Under the pieces are notes generated by a model. The model did not search any database and had not been told where the DNA came from. It worked only from the letters and a program-made list of their open reading frames with translations. The position numbers and the translations under genes are program-made. From Crocodylus rhombifer (lineage: Eukaryota > Chordata > Crocodylia > Crocodylidae): a DNA stretch of 64,000 nucleotides. Positions 1-11,437 of the stretch are shown here, one piece after another; positions within the stretch are counted from its first letter, which is position 1; each line of letters starts with the position of its first letter. The stretch is from assembly GCA_038503035.1 (NCBI GenBank), contig JAVSML010024708.1:186001-250000 (forward strand), given 5' to 3'.

Positions 1-1588
1 CCTGAGAGCTAGTAGCCCTGAACTACTTGCCAGGGCAGCTTTTTATACTGCTGTGTCCAGGACAGGGCAACTTTTTATACTGCTGGGGACAGCACAGGTG
101 CTGGCCCCGGGCTCTATCTCCCCCTGGCTGAAGATCTGGGAGGAGCCAGGCAGGGTTATTTTGCTCCAAGTGGCACAATTTGCTCCTCAACTAAGTGCAT
201 GTCTGAGCACCTGTGCTGAAGCAAAATGTCGTGGCTCAAATTTGTACCACTTCTATTTGAGCTGCTGCAAGCGCACATGCTTCCATGTGTGGATGTGCCC
301 AAGGTGTGCAGCATGTTGCAACTGTTACATAAATTTACCAAGCAGAAGCTTTACACTACCAGCACAGGTAGAGAAATGTAGCATCATTCAATAGAATTCT
401 CCTTCTAAAGCAGAAATTATTTCACAACTGAAAAGGAATTTTAAACCCGCTTTGAAATCTTGGTGCCATTAATGTTTATACCCAAACTGCTACTGAAATC
501 AAATAGGGCCAGGATTTCATACTAGGTCTGTAAATCTCTGGTTCAGGAGGACAAAGAGACTTATTTCCAAGAACATCAGAGGAATGTAATTGTTCATTAG
601 CTAGCAGTTATCTCAGAGTTACTGACCTCTCCAGGTCTGCCTTATATTTGGCAAAAACTTCTTATATGATACAGCTTAGTGCTTTTAATTCATACACAGC
701 TGAAGCAGAAAAAAAATCCTGATCCAACATTACAGTTATGATTTTGTAGGGGACACAGTAGGTGTTTCAAAGCACATTCTGAATGCAAACCACTGTTTAA
801 CATCTGCTTATGCCTTTTGTGGCTTCTCACACAAGTATCTGATCCACTAGGGACTTGCCCATTAGGGTGTTCTGCTGCAAGTCAGGGGTTACCATCAGAA
901 ATGGTACTTTATACTTAGGCAGCTGATCATTCTAGATAAACTCCCAGATAATATACACTACCTGTAATACAACACTGAACCTACAGCAGCAGTGTCTATT
1001 TTATCTTACTCCAGCTTGGGGAGGAAGGAGGGTTCACATAACTTGCAGTACTCCATAATCTACCTTTCCAGGCACAATTTAATGTGGTGTTTTTGACTTA
1101 AAGTCTTAAATGCTCTGGCCCCTAAATACCTATGCATAGGGATCTGATCCCTATGACCCCTAAGGCCAGCTGAAAGAGACCTCCTGCATCAGGAGCTTCA
1201 GTCACTACAGACAAGCTCTGTGGCAGGCCAGTAGGGGGCGCTCCTGCGTTGAGCCGCCCACCTCCCTGCGCCCGACCACCTTCCAGGCTCTGAATGCCTC
1301 CCTAGGGGCGCCTTATGCTTGGCCAACCCTCTCCCAGAGCACACTCGCTAGTCTGGGGGCAATATCGCGCCACCACCCCGAGAAGGGACTGTCTCAGCCC
1401 TGTGTCCTCGGGGAAACACAGGCCTAATAGTCCAATGGGTACTGGACCCAGTACAGGCACTTGGGGCACTTCCCCGAGTCAGGGGGCAAAAAGTAAAGTC
1501 TCCCTTAGTCCGCAGACCTAAGGGGTCTCTTAGGCATAATTTAGACCCACCCCTCAATAAGTCTCCCACACCAGTCAAAAAGGAGAAC

Positions 1589-1594
1589 TTTATT
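1589..1594 (-). terminator. Polyadenylation signal of the solo LTR
   Basis: AATAAA on the minus strand inside the LTR, followed by a T-rich then GT-containing stretch. It would mark the end of the R region. Confidence 0.6.
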
Positions 1595-1912
1595 GATTAC
1601 AAGGGATAGGGTAAACTAGGGTACAGGATTGAGCAATATCTTAGAAATCCTAAAGAGCAGTGTGGCTGAGATAGCCTTTTGATTACGCATCTGTGTTACT
1701 GCCAGCTAAATATCTAATCAGATTGAGTAGCTTACTCACAAGCATCTTCCAAAGGCAGGTGAAGTTTCCCTTTGGGGGCAAGCAGTTCCTTGCTCATGAG
1801 TTTTGGGGTGAGAGAGAGCTAGTTTCAGATGGTAAAGCTCCTCTGTGTCCCCAGCATGGCTGCTGCTTCACCTCATGGCCGAAGAGAGAGCCCGCCTCCT
1901 TCACCCCCTTAA

Positions 1913-1920
1913 CTTATATA
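1913..1920 (-). promoter_or_regulatory. TATA box of the solo LTR
   Basis: TATATAAG on the minus strand, about 320 bp upstream of the LTR's AATAAA signal. That is the expected arrangement of a U3 promoter ahead of an R region. Whether it is active is unknown. Confidence 0.6.
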
Positions 1921-2399
1921 GCCCCTGTGACCTCATTCACCTGGGCCAGTGGAGGTCAGCCCCAGTTGGCTGTCAGCCAACCAATTTGAAATACATCACC
2001 TGTTACCAGGCAGATTCCAGCTCCCCAGGTAGAAACCCCCCACCAGGTAACTGATGCAAGTCACGTAGGCAGAGGGAGCAGGTTTCCCCCCTCCCTCAGC
2101 AATGCAGCCAGCTCAAGTTACCTAAACAGACAGGCTGAGGGTGCGGTCCCCTGTGTGCAGGGCCCACCCTAATCAAATGGTTACAGCCCAGAGATTTTAG
2201 TCACAGTGTCACAGGGCAGAGAAACCAAGGTGGCTTTCTGCCACAAGCTCCCACTTCCAGCTGTGGCATCTCTCCAATGCTTCAGGGGGAAAACGGGGGG
2301 AAAAAATCTGAAGGCAGCAAATTGAACAGTCCAGAGGAAAATAATACTTCTGTCCTCTGCAGGTGATAAGCAGAAGCTCTGAAGAAAGAGATTACTAGA

Positions 2400-2780
2400 C
2401 ACCTCCCAAAAAGAGACTGAATTTTATTTCAGTTCTTCTTGAAGATACCAAACATCTAAATCTGCATACTGCATGTGCTGATTATTGCTCCAGGGCCTCC
2501 TTTTTTGTTATTGAGTTCCATCTTGAAACAAGTTCGGTTCCTTGCCCCAATGTTATTCAGAAGACTATGCCAAAACTTTACTCCTTTAATCATTAGACAC
2601 CTCCTAATTTCCACTCTAAATTTATTAATGTAGCCACTTAACCTTTTGCCAACATTTCTCTAAATTATATAGCTTTTTCTCTTCCCCAATACTTACCACA
2701 CAAATTTCCTTCTACAAAGACATTTCTTTCTACATTCTATTATTGTCTGCAGACTGAATTCCCTACATTTGGGATCAAGA
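2400..2780 (-). mobile_element. Ancient L3/CR1-like LINE fragment (3' region)
   Basis: The plus strand reads as the antisense of an old CR1/L3-type 3' region, including CTCCTAATTTCCACTCTAAA followed by a CCTTTTGCCAACATTTC-like segment. Phrases of this kind recur in sauropsid L3/CR1 relics and resemble those at 17.3-18.9 and 38.9-41.0 kb here. It is strongly diverged and has no ORF. The limits are approximate. Confidence 0.5.
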
Positions 2781-2799
2781 AGGAATTTTACTCTACTGT

Positions 2800-5700
2800 C
2801 ACATTAATACAGACTGGGGGGGGATGTTCCTCTGTAATATGGACATGGCCCTCTTCCTTAGAACTTTCAAGTACATTTTAATACCGCTTATAATGGCCAA
2901 AGACTGACAGCCCTTGTCCCTTTGCTTTACTTGTGACAGGTTAGGGGGTGTTGGTGTTTTAGGGTGATATGCTTTGTAGTTGTGCGGTAGAGTTGATTGT
3001 GCATTTATAGTAGGTAAGACAGGACTTGTATGCAGGATCCAGAGAGGGTTCAGTGGCATGGTCGCACCGCCCCTCTTGGATCACACTGCAGGAGCAGCAG
3101 CTGGGGACTTTTAAATTTTACTGGGGTAAGCAAAACAAATCAAGCTGCTTTAGTTAGCTGTCTGCAGCAGCCCAATATGAGCAGTTATACTCAGCCAACA
3201 GCAGCCCAGAGCACTTCACCTTACTTCTCCTTTTGGCACACACAGTAAGGACCAGGAGAGGGCCTCCTCAACTGATCATAAAGAGCAGCTACAGACAAAA
3301 TATGACCTAGTGTCTGCATGGAATGTATTCAGAGTAATATGGATTACTTCTGATTATATCTAATTATGTGTGTGGACCTTTGAGGAGATGCACAATACAT
3401 GATATGACTCCAGTATGTAAACAGATTTAATACTAAATGGACTGTCTTCTACACACTGAAACACAAATCTTCCTTTGCCCTCTGCCTTGCTGCCAACGTG
3501 AAAGCAGTACTACACTGCTATCTGCTACTGACCAGGGAATTGTTCTTTCAAGTCCTTCTTGGTCTTGTCCCTGTGTACCATGTTCAGCCATCTTGTTCAT
3601 GACCTAACTTAAGGTTGGACTGATCTTAGTCACGTTAAAATCTATGTTTCTGTGATTTTTGGCTTCTGTCATCTGTCTTTTGCATTGTTCCTACCAGCAT
3701 GCACTCCACTGCCTCAAAGAAGCTGGGGGGAGGGGGTGGACAAAGCCAACAGTTCTGGCCTCGCCCCCCCTGCTCCATCCCCTCCATCATAGCGGTGCTT
3801 GTTTCACTAACCAATCAGAGTGCTCTAAGAGTGTTGCGGACAGACAGATGGACTAAGCCCTTTATTATATAAGAATAAGATGCTTATAGCTGATTCCATA
3901 CCTTGATTTCACATGCTTTTTTCCTTCTGATTTTATTATTTAAATCTGATTTAATGATTTCTTTAAATCATTCGGCATTACGCCTGCCATCTTTTTGAAG
4001 AACTTTTATCTCTACTGCCTCCAGCTCTCTGATGTCTGTTACAGTGCAGCTTTTTTCAATTCACGGAGTGATGTCACTAGTGCACCAATACAACACTTTT
4101 GTAATCTGATGCCAAACATAATGTATTTGTGTGTGTACATATACTATATATAAAATTATACACACATTACCAAGAGTAATCAAATTTAACAAAATTTTCC
4201 ATTCATCAAATGTTGCCATAGTAACAATAATTCTGCAAACTCTCCAAGTCCTGCAGGATAAGGCTGAATTTGTAATGGAGACGGTATAGCTAGTATGACA
4301 CCAATCACAGATCATCAGACATATGCCTACATCTCCCATTTCAATAAAACTTGTCTTTCTCTTTCTCATGTGCTAAATATATTAACCGTGAAATCATATT
4401 CCACCCTAGCAACAAAGCATTGCAAGTTGGCACTGGGAACAATTTAACACTCCCTAAAGATAGTGTGTGTACAGAAAGCATCTGTCTGGGAAAAAAATGG
4501 AGGAAAATCTTTCTTTAAAATCCCTCAACACTTTCTATCTTTTTTATAGAAGCCAAACATAAAACTCTTTTTGATCCTGGAAGACAGATTTCTTTCAGCA
4601 CTAACAGGTCCCTTTCTCTTCCCTTTGCTTGACTAGAGCTGTCCGGTCAGTTCAAAATTTTACCATTCATCTTCCTCCCACCAACTACTGCCCTTCACAG
4701 GGGAACAGGAAAACTTAAAAAAAAATATCAAGTACTTCGAATCTCACACTTTGTACTCTTAAAGCTAAGTGTTGCATTTGCCAGGACTCTCTAAGTTATG
4801 CTTACATGCAGCAGTTGACTTGATCTGGAACTAGACCTGAAGACAGCTTAGTAAGATATCCAAAAAGTTCACCTTTGTGCAACCAGACAGATTGCAGTCC
4901 TAACTTTTATTCTGGACAGAATTAGGCTAGCTGTGCCACAATGAAAAGAACTAGCTGAGGAGCAGCAGCGGGTAGATCAAAACTGGCTAAAACCCCTTTC
5001 CTCTGGCAATGTATCTACACCAAAAATTGGCTGGCAGCCTAGAACCTGCTACATCAGGTCTTCACTGCCTAATGGTCAGCTAGTTTGCTTAATACCCAAA
5101 ATCCACCCCTGGTGCAGTGAAAAGCATCTGAAACTGCAATCAAGAACTGAAACCTGAGTTTACAGCTCCAATTAGTTAAAAGCCCTCAGTAGACCACTTT
5201 CTGCCCAGAAACTAAACCACACATGTAGAGCACGATAGCAGGTAGGACATGTACACCATAAGCTGCTAAACAGTTAATGTTTCCCATTAACAGCCACATA
5301 ATTACCAAAAATACTCTGTGTGGAGTAAATCTCCAATACAACTTCATGATAAGTTGGCAAGGACTGATTTTCAAATGACAACTCTAGATGACAGACAACT
5401 CGCATTCATTGTTCATGTGTGGGAGCTCCCTTAATAGTAGTATTTTTGTGCATGTGTGCACATGTGTAAGTATGTGCTATTTTATTTTAAATTTCACACA
5501 GCAGGAGATGTCAGCTTTTAAACTAAACATGTAAAAAGTGAAGGATTTCTGCTAAGTGACGATCCAGTTTTAAGAGCATGAATACCTGGAAGTTTAAGGA
5601 GCACTTGGCAATGTTTGTTCATATTTGTTACAAGCTACAGCAACTGAGATTCAGCTGTAAGATACAATATTACTTTAGGAATGTTATTTTAAAAAAACAG

Positions 5701-7860
5701 AAATACTGACAAATACAATTTTGATGATTTATAGTTTCTCTCACACTTTTCATAAAAAATCTATTATTCTAGTAATCAATTCTGCAAACACTCAGCGGAG
5801 TATATTAACTCCTGAGTTCATGTTCAAGCATTTGCAAAATCAAATATTCTATTATTAGCATTATAAGTAGAGCAAATTAATTTGACTAATAAGCACTGTT
5901 CTGAGGCAATACTGGGAGATTAGGCAAAACAGAACACCATAATTGACATGATCCTGATTCACATGCCAGCCGTCTACACTGTTGCAAAACAGCAAGTCTT
6001 AGGATACATGAGCTATTTAGACAAGCTTTCTTATCCCTCCTTATCTCTTCAGATAGGATTTCAGTCACCACAAGAAAACCATTCTAATTCCCAGATCAAA
6101 ATGAAAACATATGGAATACATAGTACAGCAGTCCTATTTAGCATCTTGTTTTTCAATTTATCTGTCAGTTGCACTTTTATTAGGTTTCTTAAAATAAGAA
6201 TAGAACTTTTCCTATTTCTAGGTGGCTAAGTTAAGATCAGGAATGAATGTGAACTTTTTAACTTTCAAAACCTCATGTGTCTGTCTTTAAAGAGACCTTG
6301 TCAGGAAAGGGAGAGCCACAGAATGCAGAGGCAGAGAGCAATGTTGCCTTTCAGAAAACCTCTGACCAGTGATAGGAGTTTCGACAACAGTGAGCAATCC
6401 AATCAGAAGTCCTTTGATAGAGCGTTTCAGTGCAGTAATTTATTTGGTCTATAAATGTCATTATCCGTTACCTTGGTCAGAAACAGAGAATGGGGGTGGG
6501 GTGGGGGAAAGTGAACTGAGAAGAGAAAAATAAAGATCAATCCCTAAACTCCAATATAAATTACATGAAAAATAAGACTCCTTTTATCCTACATAAATAC
6601 CTATGAAATAAATACTTAGATATTAATCTTAATACATACCTAGATGTTAATCTTAATAAAATTGAAGGTAGGGTAGATTTTGACCCTACAGACTAACTAA
6701 ATAGGAGATGTATTAGATAGAGTATGTGGAGACATTCACCATACCTGGTCTACAATCAAACGGCTTACTTTAAGCTGTGTGATAATAGAGATTGTGAGAA
6801 ACATGTAGTTTGTCAGTTCTGGTAACCACATCAGGAACCTGGTATAAGTAACTTTGGGGAAGGGCAGGCAGGACCGGGGGCAGTTCTAGGGGGTCCACAG
6901 GGGACGAGGCAGGCTTGTTTGGGATGGGGAAGTCTGGGGGCTAAAAATAGCCTGGTAAGAGTTAGATGGGGGAGGCGGGGGGAGGCTGGAAAAACACAGC
7001 CCAGGGCTAAGGTGAGTGGCTGAGCTTTCCCAGCCCCGGGGCTTCACTCTGAACATGTTCTAGCAAACATATACTAGATCCGCCTGACCAGTTCCCAATC
7101 TAATTTAGTCCACCTCATCAGGTGCACTAATTCATATCAGGCCCACCATTTTTTCCCCAATTTAACTTCCCTGAATATCTGCACAGATCAGCATTTAGAT
7201 CAATCTAACCCTATTTAGGTTGATCTAAATGTAATATCTGCACCTGCCCTTAGTCTATAAAGTACAAATCTACCTTGCCGTCTGCCTAACTCCAGATTAA
7301 CACAGCTAACTACCTCTCTCTGTTCAATAAAGTTGTAGGGTTGAACCACATCAATCCTCCATGCATTTGAGCTCTACCACACATTCTTTCAAAGGAACAG
7401 CCATTTATATTTTGTTGTATTTTTACATACAATTATCCGAAGTTTTAAAATGAATAAATTAGATATCTTGTTTTCCATCCACTACACTAACTTTATGTTG
7501 GAGTAATTCAATTCCTTCAATGAAATATGAACATTAACTAATATGTTTATGTTCATATATTTAATTGAGGGGTGGGGGGAGGACAGAAAGAAATGTTTCC
7601 TTTTATACTCACTGATATACTCTCAACACCATAGGTAGCCAGGTGGCCTTTTTACACCTCTTACTGAATCTTTAGGTGTAGTATTGACCATTACCAGATA
7701 AGCTGTAGTATACAAGGGGCCATCTTTTTAGCACATTAACTGCTAATGACATAGGCATTGCAGATGAAAGCCATCATTGCTATATACATCAATGCACACA
7801 TGCATACACATACATGTGCACATACATGACCTATGAATGGAACATTATCCCGTGGATTTC
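2800..7860. other. AT-rich intronic stretch without recognised genes
   Basis: No exon with splice sites and no clear LINE or LTR was recognised here. The short ORFs look like chance. Around 3700-3890 a GC-rich patch ends in a TTTATTATATAAG-like tail that may be a DNA-transposon remnant. Sequence at 6880-7330, ending near CTCCAGATTAACACAGCTAA, looks like the tail of a dispersed sauropsid repeat. Neither could be assigned to a family. Confidence 0.5.
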
Positions 7861-7879
7861 ATTAAACATCAGTAACTAT

Positions 7880-8165
7880 GCGCAGGGTGTGCACCCCCTG
7901 ACAGTGCTGATGCACCCCCTGTCAGGCCATGCTCCCTGTTTAGGCGAGGGGCAGGGGGACAGGTAGGAGTGCCAGTGCTCCTCCTGCAAGTGATGGCCAG
8001 GGAGCGGGGGTCTCCAGCAAAAATGGCCACACTGCTTCCAGAAGTAGCCATGGGACTTCTGGAGGCGGCACAGCCACTTTTTGGTAGGTGAGATCGCTCA
8101 TGGGGAACATCCCCCTCCCCCACTGGGGCTGACTGGTGTGTGGGGGGGAGGGCACATGTCACTCA
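7880..8165. repeat. GC-rich dispersed repeat, possible non-autonomous DNA transposon
   Basis: An abruptly GC-rich block in AT-rich surroundings. Its left end reads CAGGGTGTGCACCCCCTG. Its right end, read in reverse complement, gives ATGTGCCCTCCCCCC, a weak terminal inverted match. The motif TGCACCCCCTG occurs twice within 60 bp. No convincing target-site duplication was found. The short ORFs on the minus strand are probably compositional. Confidence 0.35.
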
Positions 8166-8439
8166 TCATCACTCAGTCATATATACAACCAACCCATTAA
8201 AAATCACTTCAGATTGCATATTTGAATAACATGCTTCAGATATATTGTTCCCATTAAACATTTTAAGAATTTTCGTTACATTTTGATTATCCCCAAAATT
8301 TATGTGAACAAAAGATAATACGAAATTAAACTAAACCCTATGGTATAATCCATCTAGCAGCTTTGGAACAGTTTTAGTTTCCATAATTATTTTTTCAGCA
8401 CTAAATGCTATCTATGAGCTTAGTTTTGGGAGTGATGAT

Positions 8440-8650
8440 GTAGCCAAGATGGTCTAGGAAATCTGAGAGGCAAGAATTTCTGCGAGTGATGATTTTTATT
8501 GGACCAATGGCATGGTTAGAATAGATGTTGACAAGGTTCTGAATGAAATGCATGTTTCTTCAAAAGCTTGTGTAAATCTATCCCAACCATGCCATTGGCC
8601 CAACAGAAGATGACCCAACACAAGATATCCACAAAAATATGTAAGCATAG
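8440..8650. repeat. Hairpin-forming dispersed repeat
   Basis: The left arm 8497-8526 (starting TATTGGACCAATGGCATGG) and right arm 8576-8605 (containing CCAACCATGCCATTGGCCCAA) are near reverse complements, separated by about 50 bp. The loop includes CTTCAAAAGCTTGTG. This matches a foldback repeat that I recognise as recurrent in crocodilian and turtle genomes, in which a '...TTATTGGACCAA...' arm is mirrored. The family name is not known to me. Confidence 0.6.
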
Positions 8651-9435
8651 GGTGCAAACAGCAGACATTGCTGTATTCATATTTTTTTAAGGTTAGTACA
8701 AATATTAAGAATCTCCCTTGCAAAAACACTTTTTAAAAAATCCCTGGACACATGACATACTAGATAACTTTATGTCCTATGCCACAATGTAAAATGATAC
8801 ACCCTAATATTTTATAGTACTTCAGAAAACTGAATCATGAAGAAAACAAACTTCTTCCTTACTATAAAAAACGATATACCAGAAAACAACTCTGGATATC
8901 TCTCCAAAGAAGCAATGTAATTACTGGTTTTCAGCATACCTTTCAATTTGAAATAATGTAGTGTTTTCTAAAACAAAGGATTGATTAAGCATGTCTTTCA
9001 TTCAATGCATTTCAAGTATCAAGTAGATTTATTAGAAAGAGAGAGAGATTGTTGCCCTCTTCCCCCACCTACCCCACCCCTTGAGCCCCTCCAGATACAA
9101 TAGCTGGTAACCAAAAACAGCACAAATTGCTCAGTGTGCACCATAGGTGGCTGTTCTCATTTTCATTCTGTCAGTATGTTCTTGAATGCACAGATGCATG
9201 CATGTCCCCCACCTTACAACCTTTGGCTGAAATTTAATAAGAATATGGAGTTTATATTGTTATAGTTTCAAACCACTTCTGAAAATAATAACTATACATT
9301 CACTTTTAGGCAGTGTGCTGTATCATGCCTCAAAATCAATAAAGAGTTCTGGATAAAAACCTAATGGCACAGTGCAGTCTATTACATGGTTTGAGCCCTG
9401 TGTGATGAGAATTACATAATACATTGCAAACTCAC

Positions 9436-9604
9436 CCTTCTAATCTCACATCTGGCAAACTTCTGTTAAGAGCAATCAGGTCACTGGCCATGAGGTTAAA
9501 CTGATTGATTTTAAAAAGCTCTTTCATTTTCTCCTGGTCATCCTTCGGAATGAGCACTGCCTTTCCCATCTCTCCAGGTCCTTCTTGGTTTCTTGAAATA
9601 ACAG
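9436..9604 (-). CDS. GALNT13: Internal coding exon of polypeptide N-acetylgalactosaminyltransferase 13
   Basis: Read on the minus strand, this 169-bp exon follows a pyrimidine-rich tract ending in CAG and is followed by a canonical GTGAGT donor (9435-9430). It holds two bases of a split codon, 55 full codons and two bases of the next. The peptide contains [20 protein letters not shown], then [13 protein letters not shown], then [16 protein letters not shown]. This is the conserved stem just before the catalytic GT-A domain of the GALNT1/GALNT13 pair, about residues 48-104 of the protein. The [12 protein letters not shown] and SDLIAL variants fit my recollection of GALNT13 rather than GALNT1 (PVVIPKED, KEMF, SEMIAL). 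The family transfers GalNAc to Ser/Thr of proteins in the Golgi to start mucin-type O-glycosylation; GALNT13 is mainly neural. Splice phases are 1 (acceptor) and 2 (donor). No frameshift or stop is present. GALNT1 is the only serious alternative. Confidence 0.92.
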
Positions 9605-10329
9605 CTGTAACAGAAGGCAGCGTGTTTGCTTTTAATATTTCTGTGTCAGTTTCACTTTGTACTAATTATGACTTTTGCAGCTATCAATCAACAATTACTG
9701 AGAAAAAGATAGAAAAAACAATTCTCTTTAAGTTCGACCCTTGAGTTTAATCATATCACGTTTTGAATTTGAATCAGGACTTTTTAAGTTATAGATATTT
9801 CTAATACATTTTACTACTCAGTTTTGACAGATACCAAAATTATAGTGAAGTAATATACTAATGATATTTACCTCCCAGGTGAAAAGTTATATATCAGATT
9901 CCCAGTGAAATTTTACAGACACAAGAGATTCAGACAATATTTTTAAAAGGCTGTGCATTAGCTGAACTTCATGCAAATGGATGCCATACTTCTTTCCTTG
10001 ATATATACTACTTCCCCTAGTAATACAGTGAGTAGATTCTAACAAAAACTGGCATATTTCCTTGCCTACTGCATGTACATTTGATACCCCAGGATATACG
10101 ATTACAACATCATATTTTATAAATGGATAAAACTGACTAGAAGTGGGTCTGATTAGGAAAGTTCAGTAAATAGTAGAAAAGAAAGGGAGAGAAAACAGAA
10201 AGGAATCATCACTATCACTGATCTAACAAGTATCACCCCACTGAAAAAAAAAAAGAATCAAAACCTTGAACTTCCTTATGTATTTTCAACACATAATTAA
10301 ATGTACAAAAAAAAAAATACAACCTGTAG

Positions 10330-11437
10330 GTATTACTACTTTCTTAGTAATTAACAGCGGCTCCTGTTACTTTAAGAGGTTGCTGCAGCAGGTTAAGCTT
10401 GTGGGTTGGGACCAGCAGCTGACCAGCAAACAGACCAGTAATAAATATCTGGGAGAGGGACTATCCTGGGAGCTAGATGCACTACATTCTGTAGCAAAGC
10501 CGGGAGACATCTAGGAAGCCCAGAAGCAAAAAGCTGCAAGTAGCTGAGCTAAGCTGCAGCAGAGAAGGTCAAGCCACTTAAAGCCAGTGCTTGAGACCAG
10601 GCAAGCAGTCTGGCTCTGTAGGATGCAGGGAGAAGTGCTCCTGAGCAAGATGGCTGCAGGAGATGGACTGCCCAGCACCCAATCTGTCCCAAAGAACTGC
10701 AGGGGGAAGCTAAAGGGGAATTAAAGCTTGATGGGAAGTAGTGACCCTGTGTGGGGAGATTGTGCCTGGGTTTATGTTTTGATTAGGTTAACTGGAGGAC
10801 CAGATTGTAGCTATGGGGGGAGGATAAAGGCCATGGAGGGGTGCCTAGCAAAGCACTCTGCAGAGGGCTGTGCGCTGGTACACGCCAAGGTTGAGAGTCA
10901 AGGCCAGCAGAAGCCACCTAGCTTGGGGCCGGGGATGCAGGGGGCTGAGGAGGTACAGGCCAAGGCTGAGAGAGCCAAGGACAGTGGTACCAGCCTGGCA
11001 TGGGTTAGAGCCTCTGAGGACAGAGGACTGGTACAGCGGAAGCAGTCTGGCATAGGGTCAGGGACCCAGTGGGCCACACTGGGGCCAGAGGCCCAGTGAC
11101 CAGTAGGTTAAGGCCACAGTGGAGAGGCTACAGCCACAGATAAGCCAAAGCCAGAACAGGTTTAAGTCCAGGGGGGGCTAAAGCCTAAGATGTGTGGAAG
11201 CCAGATCAGGACCAGGGGCCCGAGGAGAAAACAGCCTTGTCAGGGCCAGGGCCAGGGGCTCGGCAGGCTAGGTGGACTGACTGGTTAACAGCCAGGGCCA
11301 CCAAGCCCAGCGGACAATTTAAAGTAACATCTGCAAGGTCTGGGTATGACTACAGGAGAGGAGAGAGGGACACAAACAGCATATAGGGCAACTCATGCCC
11401 TGGAAAACTATTAGGGCCAGGAAGGCCATAACACAGA
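10330..11437. repeat. Unidentified moderately GC-rich repeat-like block
   Basis: This block is purine-rich and GC-richer than its surroundings. It carries a recurrent AGGCCA / AAGCC(A/C) theme (10860-11290) and ends abruptly where the CR1 begins. A 123-codon ORF at 10728-11099 has biased, low-complexity composition and no recognised domain, so I treat it as non-coding. The block may be another retroelement or LTR that the CR1 joined. Identity unknown. Confidence 0.35.

Larger units (their letters stand above)
1219..2245 (-). mobile_element. Solo LTR of an endogenous retrovirus-like element
   Basis: The termini form a perfect 8-bp inverted repeat, TGTGGCAG at 1219-1226 and CTGCCACA at 2238-2245. 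The element is flanked by the 5-bp target-site duplication AGCTC (1214-1218 and 2246-2250). Read on the minus strand it has LTR architecture: a TATATAAG promoter box at 1920-1913 and an AATAAA polyadenylation signal at 1594-1589, with about 370 bp of U5-like sequence after that. No internal gag, pol or env sequence lies next to it. It is therefore a solo LTR left by recombination between two LTRs. At 1027 bp it is long but within the range for ERVs. Confidence 0.87.
1..9435 (-). other. GALNT13: Inferred GALNT13 intron downstream of the exon
   Basis: This interval starts with the GTGAGT donor of the GALNT13 exon (minus strand). I did not find the next exon, which should encode the start of the GT-A catalytic domain, so the intron probably runs off the left edge. 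It holds a solo LTR, an L3/CR1 3' fragment and a hairpin repeat. Confidence 0.6.
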
